DNA of 64,000 nt from Cinclus cinclus (lineage: Eukaryota; Chordata; Aves; Passeriformes; Cinclidae). Numbering within the stretch: the first letter of the stretch is position 1; each line of letters begins with the position of its first letter. Where the stretch lies: the NCBI RefSeq assembly GCF_963662255.1, contig NC_085047.1, forward strand, positions 48,701,006 through 48,765,005. Direction: 5' to 3'. Position numbers and translations under genes: made by a program. The notes beneath the pieces were generated by a model. The model did no database searches, was not told the DNA's origin, and was given only the letters and a program-made list of their open reading frames with translations. Of this stretch, positions 1 to 11,300 are shown one piece after another.

Positions 1-2239
1 AAACCAAACCACTCTGATAATTTTTGATACGAGCACCTGCATTTTGCTGTATTAGGAGTCAAGAGCTATATGGGAACATAAACTAAGCTCCTTTGGGCTC
101 ACTCTTCAGCTTAGTTTTTGAGGTGTATTTTGTTGGTGCTATAAGCAAAACTAGATGATGTTAATACAATATACTTTTGGAAATGCAGTTCACATCTTGG
201 TTTTGCTGCTGTTCCCCCCCTCCTTTTTTTTTTCTTTATTAAAATGCTTCATTAATGTCTCATTAGTGTTATGCAGTATCACCCAACTAGTTTTCAGAGT
301 TTGGAGAATAATTATAGTCTCTTGGAGGGGAAAACTAGTGTGGACTGAGAATTTAATCAGCGTTTATTTTAAACTGATAGCAGTTGTTACTCTTGCATTG
401 CTAATCATGCTTTGTATTAATAAGCTGTGTATACAAACTGCTGTCACCTTAGTGTTAGTAGTATTTTTTATTAGCTCCTTCCTGTAGAAGTTGAAGTATT
501 TGTAATAATTAATTGAACTGTCAGAATTAGTATGTTTCTGGATAGCTTTGGCATTTAAACAAAATGTCAGTTGCAGGGTTGTTTTAAAATTCCTTCAGAT
601 TTGATTGCATCGGTGATTTCTTATATTCTTAGCTGTAATTAATATAGTCTATAGCAAAGATATTTTATATATAAAAATCTACAGTTGAAAAAACATTTTT
701 TAAAAATTGAAGTTAAGTTTTCAAAAATACATAAATTACTTATTCTAAGAATCTTCAGGAAAACATATTTTTTAATTACTTTCAGTATCTTCCATCAAAC
801 AAGAATGAAAAAATTCAGATATATACATCTAAAAATCTGCCTGAAATACCTTATACTTACAGGCAAGTTTAAATAGAAAGTACTTTCAAAAATTATGTTT
901 TGTACTTCAGATGGAGGGAATGGGGGGATGACTGCTCAACATTAAATATTCTATTTTTAATTTTTGCTTTTGTAAAAGTTACAGAAGAAACTAAGTAGTT
1001 CTTGGAGAGAGAAGCAAGACTTCAGCCCAGATACCAAAAATAGTTTGGCAAAGAAGTCTGAGTGGGATTTGGTGTCCATCATGACGAACAATAACAGTAA
1101 AATTCCATCCTTTTTTCTTTTTTCAAGTCGTCAGTGTACTACATTTTTGGCCATTACTATTTATTTACCTTGTGATAATTTCTCAGAGTTTGTCCTTGAG
1201 AGTCAATAAATTAGATGAATGGGCAAGAAATATTAGATGAAATGTCAATGGGAATGAAAAGAGACTAACACAGTGCATTTTGCTTGCACAAGGCCTACAG
1301 CTTGCACTCTTATGAAGCGCTGGGATCAAATCCAGAAGTGGTCAGTGTCATTGTAGACAGCCGACTGAAGACTTCAACATCCTCTTCAACAGCAGTCTAA
1401 AACCTGTATTTCAGGGTACTTAGGGGTAGAGGATGATGTCAAGAGCTTACTTTTAAATCGTGATTGCCCTTTAACTGGATCTTCTTTAACAGTGATTGCT
1501 GCATCTCATGTAAACTTGTATTAAGAGTGAAAGAAAGTCTTTATAAAAGTGACAGGAACAATTAAAACCAACTTCCATCTTTCATTTGGAAAGAAAGAAT
1601 GAAAAGCCTGGTGTTGTTTTCCCCAGAGCTGTGTGTGTGAAAAGATAAAATGAAAGTATGGAAGTGCAAGTATTTCTCTCTGTAGAGACATGATCAAAAC
1701 TTAAGAGCAAGAAGTGTTTAGTTATATGAGAAGACATGGGAGTTGAGAGAGAGTTAAGTAAGTGGAACTCTCTCTCACAGGAGGTTGTTGCAGCTGTAAT
1801 TTAATTATACTTAGAATGGGCTGCAATGTGTATTGAGATACCATGTGCAGTTACAAAACACACTGTGTCAGAGGAATTCCAGACCTTGTGTTTCAGTCTC
1901 GAAGCCAGTCTTTCTGATGTTAGAACTCCAGGATAAATCTTATAAAAAGGGGAAATGGTTGGACATCTGCACGTGACAGCATTCTTGCATCAACTTCCAA
2001 GATGCTGTCTGTGGTCCCATTACTTTATGTGAGGTTCTGAACCAGGTGACAGTTAAATCTGTTTTATCATGTTAATTCTTGCATACCTTTGTGCTTAATT
2101 TCAGGACTATCCACGATGGAAGAACTTGTCTTTCTGTTAACTTGCTGAAAGCAGTTCAAATAATTAGTGGAAAATGGATGTTGTGTATCCACTTCCATTT
2201 GTTTCAGACCTATGGTAAATGTACTTCTGTTTCTAACAG
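1..2239 (+). other. WASF3: WASF3 intron, 3' part
   Basis: AT-rich sequence upstream of the first WASF3 coding exon in the window. I looked for the preceding exon (the residues ending ...DSTVEE in other WAVE3 proteins) and did not find it, so it lies further left. The intron ends in ttctaacag at 2231-2239. The short open frames here show no recognisable protein. Confidence 0.8.
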
Positions 2240-2393
2240 TATCCTTACAGGACATCAACATGAAAAAAGCATTCAAGAGCTCAACAGTTCAAGACCAGCA
2301 GGTAGTTTCAAAGAACAGCATTCCGAACCCGGTGGCTGATATTTATAATCAAAGTGATAAACCACCACCTCTGAATATTCTTTCACCTTATAG
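2240..2393 (+). CDS. WASF3: WASF3 exon A: end of the WAVE homology domain, part 1
   Basis: Acceptor ttctaacag before 2240 and donor gtaagg after 2393. The exon enters with two bases of a split Val codon and leaves with two bases of a split Arg codon. It encodes [14 protein letters not shown] through [10 protein letters not shown], corresponding to about residues 90-141 of WAVE3. This helps form the WAVE homology domain that binds ABI and BRK1/HSPC300 inside the WAVE complex. The sequence is nearly identical to my memory of mammalian WAVE3, with Ser for Thr in LNIL(S/T)PYR. Confidence 0.95.
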
Positions 2394-5300
2394 GTAAGGA
2401 AATATTGATTGTTTACCTTCTTGTACTTTGCTCTTTATTTCCTAATTGTATGCAGAGAATAGTTATAACAGAAGGGGAAAGCTATACTGATTATTACGAT
2501 TTTATTTTTCGTGATTGATAAAACTCAGTAGGCAATATTTTGAGTATTGATGCAGTAAATGATTTATTTCATTTTTAAAAATGGTATAGCACAGCATTTG
2601 CACTGTAATTAATTTTTAAGAATTTTTAATTGGAAGGTAAATGTGTAGGATTTATGACCAAAGGATGTGTTTTTGCTGCTGCTGCAGATGCTGGTGGTAT
2701 TTGTTTATTGACATCCAGGTAAGGGTTGTTATTGATCAGCTTGAGGTTTGGATGATCATCAAAGGTAAGTTTTTCTGGATTTAAAAAATACCAATTCATG
2801 TATTTTTAGCTTTTCTTCTGCTGTTTTTCCAGGGATGATAAGAAAGATGGATTGAAGTTCTATACTGATCCTTCCTATTTTTTTGATCTTTGGAAAGAAA
2901 AAATGTTACAAGATACTGAAGATAAGCGAAAAGAAAAGAGGAGACAAAAGGTAAAAGCAGAAACATAATAGCACATTTGTGCATTGCAATTTATGTGCAG
3001 TTGTCCAGGCATAAGAACAGTCACATCATACTTAGTTTGTGTGCGTGGAAAGATTGTTCCTCTTTGTGTGGCTGTAAATTCAGTGCATTCCATTTTTATA
3101 GCTTATCCTGTCTCTTTTAAGAAGGCAGCAAATTGAATTTTAGGAGTGCTGTGGTTATTTTCCAAGATGCTTCCTTGAATCCTTTGCTGGTATCTGCTTA
3201 TTGGTACCCAGAAAAATGGCCCTGTTGTGCTCCAGAAAAAGACGTTGTAATGGAATAGGAAAGGAATTGGAATTGAGAGGTTTTTCCATTCCACTTTCCC
3301 ATTTTTTCCATTCTGATTTTAGAGGAAAAAATACAGATGCTTTAATAAGAATTTATAAAATCACTTGACCATTTTTTTATTCCTTTAGAACAATTTCTAC
3401 AAAACTATATATACAAGTTACTTTTAGACTTTAACTTCGGCAACACATCCCACTTATTTCCGTCCATGGTATATTTTTTGAAGATTTTAATTGTCTTATT
3501 ACAGTCTACAAATGTGAATATACTCAATTGCCGTCAGGTGGGATTATAGCCATACATCACAGAAATATCCCTTGATAAATTCTAGCTGAAGCTCTTTTTG
3601 GTATTTGATTTGATTAAATATATGCCAGCTAAGAAGAAAGCAGCATAGACTTCAGTTAGCATGGATAAAGTTCACTTTGTGATGGGGAGAAATCTCAGGT
3701 TTAGCTTTCCAGAAGATGCTTTTCAAGCATTTCATGGTCTGGATTCTTTGGAGAGCAGGATGGTTTGTTTGGGTGAGATGTCTCCCAGGAACACTTTGTT
3801 CCACAGGTTGCTGAACCAAATGTCCTTTTTCCTTTTACTCTTGTCCTTGTGGTAGCAGTAACCAGGAATGAATCCAGAGCATTTATTAACAATTTGATAA
3901 CTGAATTTAAATTTTCAATCTATTAAATGAGAATTCTTTACCCGATTTATACTCTACAGAAGCACAAAACTTGATAGTTTTTGAGATACTGCTCAGGTGA
4001 AATAAATGTGTATTGTTTAGCAAAGTACAAGCTAGACATCCAAATGGAATCTTATTCAGCTAACCAAATACAACTAGTTTTTAGCTTCATTTTTTCAGGT
4101 GCTTGGTGAAAATTGAGAGTAGTCCTTCCACCAGAGAATCAGTTTTCCAGTATTATTTTGGTAATTTGCCCTAAGTGCCCATGCTGTTGCAGCAGGAGGT
4201 TTCTGAGGAGTTTAAAATTTTCTTGCCTCAGATATTATGCTTTTTGTTTATGTGTACAGTTTAATTGAAAATATCTAACAGGCATCCTCTGATTTGGCTC
4301 TTTCAGGTGAATTTTTTTCTGAAGAAAACTGTACTTTTAATTCTTTAAGTTTGAAATTTGTGTAGTCTGGTTTTTTTTTTTTTTACTTTCTGTAGACCAG
4401 TGTCTGAGGGTTGAGTGTAGTTTTGACTTGGTATGTATCAGTAATTTTCTAAATTGAATTACTGTAACTAGGGCAGTTGTGATTAAACAAAGGAAGTTGT
4501 TATAATTTGCTCTTTATTGTTCCAGCTTTTTATCTGAGAATAATTAGCTATTCAAGCAAGTAATTTTTTTAAATTTGGAAAGCTTGTATTTCAGAAATCA
4601 TTCTTGATGACTTGTATTTTGATAGGATTTTATAAATTTGTAGTCAGGAAAATACTCTAGGCATGTGCTTCCAGTTTTTTGTAAGTATTGCAAATACTTG
4701 CTGAAGCTACTTTTTATTGCTAGTTCTTAATTCTTTATTAAGATGCTTGAAATACCATTTGCTAATTCTTGATGCAAATATGAAACTTAAAATTAACTCA
4801 ATCCTCTTTGAAGGCTCTAATGTTTTGTGTTTGCTGAAATAATTTCCTGTCAACATGAATGATGTACCTGTTTTCTGGCTAAATCTACAGCATCCACTTG
4901 TCTGCCACCGCTTCTATTACAGCTAGTTACCTTTTTTTTAACTCCTTTTAATATTACTTTAATTTTCTGAGAATTATTTCCAGCTGTAATTATCTAGAAA
5001 GTCTTCAGCTCCCCTTCAACTCTGTCATCTTTGCCCTGGGTAGTAAAGCTAGACCTGTCACCATTGTCAAGGGAATGAAACTGCTACTGAAAACTCCTCC
5101 TAGAGGTATATGTGGCTTTGTCAGCTGCTAGGAACAGGGCTGCCCCACTGTTCTGGAAGACAATTTAATGTTTTAGAGATGTATTGATACAATATTTAAT
5201 CAAAATATCACTACCAGTAGCATTTAGTACTGCTTGAGTAAAAAGGATTCAAGTGTATTTATTTATTAGCATGCTTACAGATGCTGGTGTGGAGCAGCCT

Positions 5301-8300
5301 GTCCAGTTGAAATCTGATCCAATTAAAACCAGCTAAGCTTTGTGTTTATTTTTTGTTGTTTATACATCCATATATATTTACCTTTTCATTTAAAACAAAG
5401 GGATCTCTTTAAAAGTAAACTTCTAAATAGTAAGCAGTAACTGAAAGCAGTCATACAAGCAGTCTTGATTGTAGAGGAATTGTATCAAAATTGTCTTGCC
5501 AGTAGCATCATATATTGGTCAAAAGGTGGATATTTATTTTATTTAGAATCTTGCAAGAAATATGTAGTTGTGACCTCTAGATGACAAAACTGTTGTTCTG
5601 AAAGAAGAAAACACTGTTTTCTGTGAGAAAGTTTACTTGGGCTTCTGAAATATAGCATGATTCAGGTAACAAAATCTTAATAAATGATTCAGGATAAAAG
5701 TTGAAAATTAAAAAATCCCAGAACATTATCAGCAAGTAATTGAAAAGGACAGATGAAAAGCTTTTAACAGGCATATATTCAACCATGGCAATTAGCAAAA
5801 ATTTAGATATTTAAAATAAAGTGTGTCCTTTCTGCTCCAAATCCTGTATTGGCAGAATTTGATCTGAAAAAGTGGTTATCGGACATAAAAAGGATGTGAT
5901 TCTAAAAGGTTTGTGGAGGAAAAATATTTTGGAAGAGCTGATTAGAACCAAGATGATCACTGTTATTTAACATAAATCAGACCGAAAATCTGTTTGATGT
6001 AGAAATGAGAGTTGTCAAAACATTTGGGTGTTGACCTTCAAGAAGTCTTTTGTGTCATTCTAAATGTTAGCAGGGTCAGCAGGTCTCTCATGCTAACATG
6101 TATGAACAAGCAAGAGATCTAAAACAAGGGCAAGTAAGCCATTTGATAGGGTTTTTTTTAATGTAATGTCTTACATATTATTTCAGAATTACTTACTCAG
6201 TGCTGTTTGGCAGTTGGAGTAAAAGACCTGTGTTCATCTGTGATGAACTTTTTGTTGAGCTGCTTTCCAATTATTATCCCTTATTTTGTGGGTCTAGATT
6301 TCCCAGCTAAAAGGCTTGCCTACCAAGCTCTTCTCTCAATACAATTAATTGACTGTGTTCTCAGAATACCAATATAATTCTTTCCTGAGAAACTATATTT
6401 CTAGCAGCCAAAAAGTCTAATACCAACTAACTAATAGATAAAACATGTATTCTAAGGTGTGGCATCTAGAGATGACTGAAAAAAAAAAAACCTATGCTCT
6501 CATGAATACTGAGAAAAGGAGTAGCAGACCCTTAGTCTGACTTGAGCAATCTTGTTCATTTTTTGTGATGAAGCACCAGTATGATTTATGTTCAGCCTGG
6601 GTAGTCAGAAGTAGGTGAGTACAGCATTTCCAAGGTGTTGAAAGCATTGTGTCCCAATATTAGGAGATCTTGCTGGCAGTGATGTAAAGATAAATAGGTA
6701 TGATAAACACTGACATTGGTTCAGCCTGATGTTATATTGAAAGACAGAAGCAGCCAAGTTTGTCATGAACCTGTCAAGCTGTAATATACTGTTGGCCTGA
6801 GTATTTACTGACTCATTGCATAGAAAATGAACACAATTCATTTTCATATCAGAGAATGGGAAATGATGAGGAGAAACTAGGAGAATCTTCAGTTGCTAAT
6901 TGGATCTGAGAAGGGAGAGGAAGGTAAAACAGAAATAATTTCACATAGACTATGGAATAGGAAAGTGTGTCCAATTTCTCCATAGTTCCCCAGGTCCTGC
7001 AGATTGTGACCATAATGAACAACCAGAATAGCCCTGAGCTTATTTAACATTTTCAGAAGTCTGATATTTAGGAGATGAAAATTACAAGTGCTTCAGGGTT
7101 AAATAAAAGACATTATGTCAACTTTCTGGTTTTCAAAATTGGTCGCATTTCTGTATTAGGAAAACCAGGAGACTGGCATCACGCTAACACATGCATCCTA
7201 CAGAACAAAGGCAAATCAAGAGTCTTGAGACTAATGAGGGTCCTAGCATAAGGAGATATTATTTTCAGTGCAGAGAAATTTTATGAAGACTTGGCTTCAT
7301 CTGTAAATCTGGTCTTATTTTCATGCACTCTAACTGCATTTTAACCAGCTTTTTTCCTTTCCTTTTTTTCTCTCTCTTTGCATGCTTTATTTCTTTTGTT
7401 TGGACATTAGGAGCAAAAGCGTATAGATGGCACCACCCGTGAGGTGAAAAAGGTTAGAAAAGCCAGGAACAGACGCCAGGAGTGGAATATGATGGCATAT
7501 GACAAAGAGCTTAGACCTGACAACAGGTTGTCTCAAAGTGTGTACCATGGAGCATCTTCCGAGGGATCACTGTCCCCAGATACTAGGTCTGTTCACAGCA
7601 AAGCTGTTTCTTATACCACAATTGTATGTTCAGCAATACTGAGTAGAATTAGGTGTTTTTACAGGATGGGAATAGTTAGACAAAACATGCAGTACACATT
7701 TAAAACATTTTTTCCAAGTTTACTTTAAAGCATAAATGACAGATTCTGTAATGACTTTTTTCTTCCTCAGCTTCACATGAGCATTTTGTCATCATAATGT
7801 TATGTATTGCGGAGAAATAAGTGTTTGCTACATGCTTTGTATTTGATCTTCAGTAGCTGTAGTTACAAAGCATTTAAGTTTCTACTAGAAAATGTCAGTA
7901 GCTCTTCCATAGTGTCTAGTTTGTTGTTTGGTGCTCTGCTGGTAGCTTTATAAATATTTTTCTGTGATCTACTCAGTCGAGAATACTTTTGCCTGTAAAG
8001 AATGCTTCAGTGGGAGAAGAGTTCAGCTTTTTGATGTTACAGTAGTCTGAAAAGCAAGCTACAAAACCAGATGAGATGTTATTGCTTGAAATAACAAAAA
8101 AATCCCTGCTTAGAGATACGCAGCAGAATACATTGACTGAGATTCCCTTTGAGCTCAGTGGGAGTTACCTGATGTGCATTGAAGTCTTAGTTTTTTACAC
8201 TAAGCTGATCTCACCAGAGGATTTTCCCACTTACTTTATTTCCTATATCTGTTGTGATTAAGTGCTAGCAATAAACATAGAAATAAATAGAATCCACAGG

Positions 8301-11300
8301 AAAAAAATGTTTAAACTGTTGAATGGCTAGGTTGAGGAGGCAGCTGCCACTGCAGGAGTGTGGACTGATACCTTTAGTCCACTGTCCAGTGGAGATTAAT
8401 TTAAAAGAAAAAAATCTGCTCAGAACTTGTAATCTTGTGGTGTTTGTGAAAAGTAATGAACTTGTAATTGAAACACAGTATTTGATATTGCTGTTGGTCT
8501 TTCAGTAATGTATTTAGACTCCCTCCTGTATAAAAACTATTGTTTGTTTGGTTTTATTTCACAGTTTCTAATGCAGAACTTCGTCTCCTGTTAGTTTTAA
8601 TGAAACACTGCAGACTGATAAAGCTTTACATAGGTTAATCTAGTAAAAGGTGTGGAGTTTTTCATCACGAGTTCTGTTTCACACTTTGAGTCTTTTTTTT
8701 TTCAGATTTAACACCTTGCTTCCAGGATTCCTGAGTTTAAAGTATCATAATGAAGTGATCTGTTTTTATCTCCCAGCAATGTCAACATGTCTCTGGCTGT
8801 TTGCAGATATCTTTGGTATTTGCAACCTGTGGGATTTTTAAGCGGAAATTGTAGGATGCGTCTCTGTGTTGGATTTTGATGTTGTTTGTGTGACAGATAA
8901 CATGTACTTACATAAGCCTTTTATATTTTATAAATTATGGAGTATTTTGCATTTCAGTGAATCATATATCTGAGATTGAGTCCTGAAATCTGTTTTTCAT
9001 CCATGAGGGGTTGATTCTGAGAATGCTAGTGAGGTGGAGAGAGGGCTTTTTATTTTTTCACCTTGGAGCTATGCAAAAGCCATACATATAGAAATATGTA
9101 CTGGCTTGAGAGACATTTTCACGCTGCCAGCTACTGCATGAGGATTATTTTGTAAGTCAGGTCCCAAAGAAGTGTATTTGGTTATACTGTGGTTTTTCTT
9201 CTGCTGCTAAAGTAAAAGAAAAAAATGGTCATATTTCTTCTCGTTTGCTAATTGTAAGACCTAAGCGTTATATGTTGACATCCCAGTGTTTGGTCTCTGG
9301 CAATTTACAATGTATTTGTTATACTTACTGTACTTTAGAGAGAGAAACACAAGCTGAACCCAAACAGAAACCAGCAAATTAATGTGAGAAAAGTAAGAAC
9401 AAGAAAAGAAGAGTGGGAGAGAAGGAAAATGGGCATTGAGTTCATGAGTGACGCAAAGAAAATGGAACAGGCAGGAAGCATGAAAGAGGACAAAATGCCC
9501 AAAGGGTTTGTTATTTTGTTTTGCTCAAAGCCCTGGCTTTTTGTTGCTTACCTTGCTTCCAGTCTCACAGATAAGTGCATCAGTTCACTGTGTTCACTAA
9601 AAGCCAGGCTGCACCATTGTTCATTACTAAAACAAGTCTTCACAGTAATGGGATGAAAAGATCCTTTTGCTCCCTCTCTTGGGCTTATTTGACAGAGCAT
9701 CCTAGACTTTGTATCTTTATGAACTCTCTGCTCAACTAATACTTACATTTCCCAGTTTCATTAAGCCTTTCCAACAAAATTAATTGTGCAAACAAATGAA
9801 AAGCGTTTTCTAACTTTTGAAATTGTTTTTCTCTGCATTGGTAAAATACATTCTTCTGCATAATTGCAAGTGCTTGCAGTATTGCTTTTCTTTTTCTGCT
9901 TGTTAACTTGAGGCAGGCTGGTAAGTATTATAATTGCAAACAATGAACTGTCAAAATCATTGACAAAAACCATAAGCTTCCTTATGGCTACTAAAATTCT
10001 TGTGCTTTCTGTGGACTTAACAGGGAGTGGTGCTTGATGAATTGGGGAATCCTCTTGCAAGAAAAATAATGCTGATTGTATTCTTTTTAGCTTATTTTGT
10101 CAGTTATTTAGATAATGCCCTGTTACACTCACACAATCTGTTCTTCTGCATCAATTTACTTTAATTTTAGGTCACATGCATCTGATGTTACAGATTATTC
10201 TTATCCTGCTACTCCGAATCATTCCCTCCATCAGCAGATAGCAATGCCTTCCTATGGAGCAGGAGATGGTCCACAGTACATGGCAGCATCCCAAAGCCAT
10301 GAGCATGAATACAGACCACCCTCCACCACTGTACGACACGCCACTTTAAACAGACCTCAGCAGCCACCTCCACCTCCACCCCAGCCTTCAGATGGCCAGC
10401 ACAGCTCAGTACCTGTGGTACCAGCAGAATATGGGTAAATCTGATTTATTCTAGTGGATTTTTGGCAAAGCCAGAGGAATGCATGTTTTTTATGACCATT
10501 GTAATGTGTAATGCATCAAAGAAAAAGGCCCCAAATACACTACTTGCCTCCTTGGGGAGGACAGAAGAAAACTGGTATAATTTCTATGGATAAACTGAAC
10601 TTAAAGTGAAGAAATCGTGAAAATAGAAATAACCAAGTTTGTATTGAATGAAGTGTGTATTGGTGAAGTCAGTATGATTGTAAAATATTAAGGGTGCTAA
10701 TATAATATTGAAGAAGGGATAACTTTTCTTTAAAGTGGAAAGTAGTTACAGGATAATTTGGATAATATTTTAAACTTCAGGACATGTGCAGAAAAAAAGA
10801 GTATTGTCGATTGTGATTAATCTGGCAGTCCTTGCTGCATCTCTGAAATGCCTTTTTAGAGAAGCTTGTGACAGAATTGGAAGAGGTCTCCTCAGACACA
10901 AATTCCATACTGCTGCAGGAGGAATGCCACTTTTTAATTCAAGACAAAGATTTATCAAACGCCTGTGTAGATATTTTCCCTGAATGCATTCTGAAAGAAG
11001 GCTTGCTCCAGAGTTCTGGTTCTCCTGTAGCAAGTAAACATCTGTTTTCTAATGAGTCTGTCTGTTCTTTTGTGTAAATAGGCTTAAACTTTCAAGTTGT
11101 AACGCCAGGAAAGTTGTAGTCATTCTTGCCTTTGTTGTTTTTAATACTATGCAAGCCAAGGTTTGTCATCCTTGCTTCATGCATCCAGGGATAGCATTTG
11201 CCTGGTTCATGGCTATCGTGCTGCAGATGACTCAGTTAGGAGTGACTGTTCTAGCCTGCCCCTTCTCTGTTTTTTCCAGTGTGTAAGGCATTACTGTGCT

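Noticed and set aside
1..2239. Search for the preceding WASF3 exon (heptad-rich part ending ...DSTVEE) inside the window
   Set aside because: No match in any frame. The stretch at 2079-2339 that looks open is intron running into exon A.
9506..9656. Continuation of the WASF3 C-alt open frame to 9656, as a truncated protein or a separate gene
   Set aside because: The phase-matching donor at 9506 and the end of similarity to WAVE2 favour splicing. An intron-retention form is possible but has no support here.
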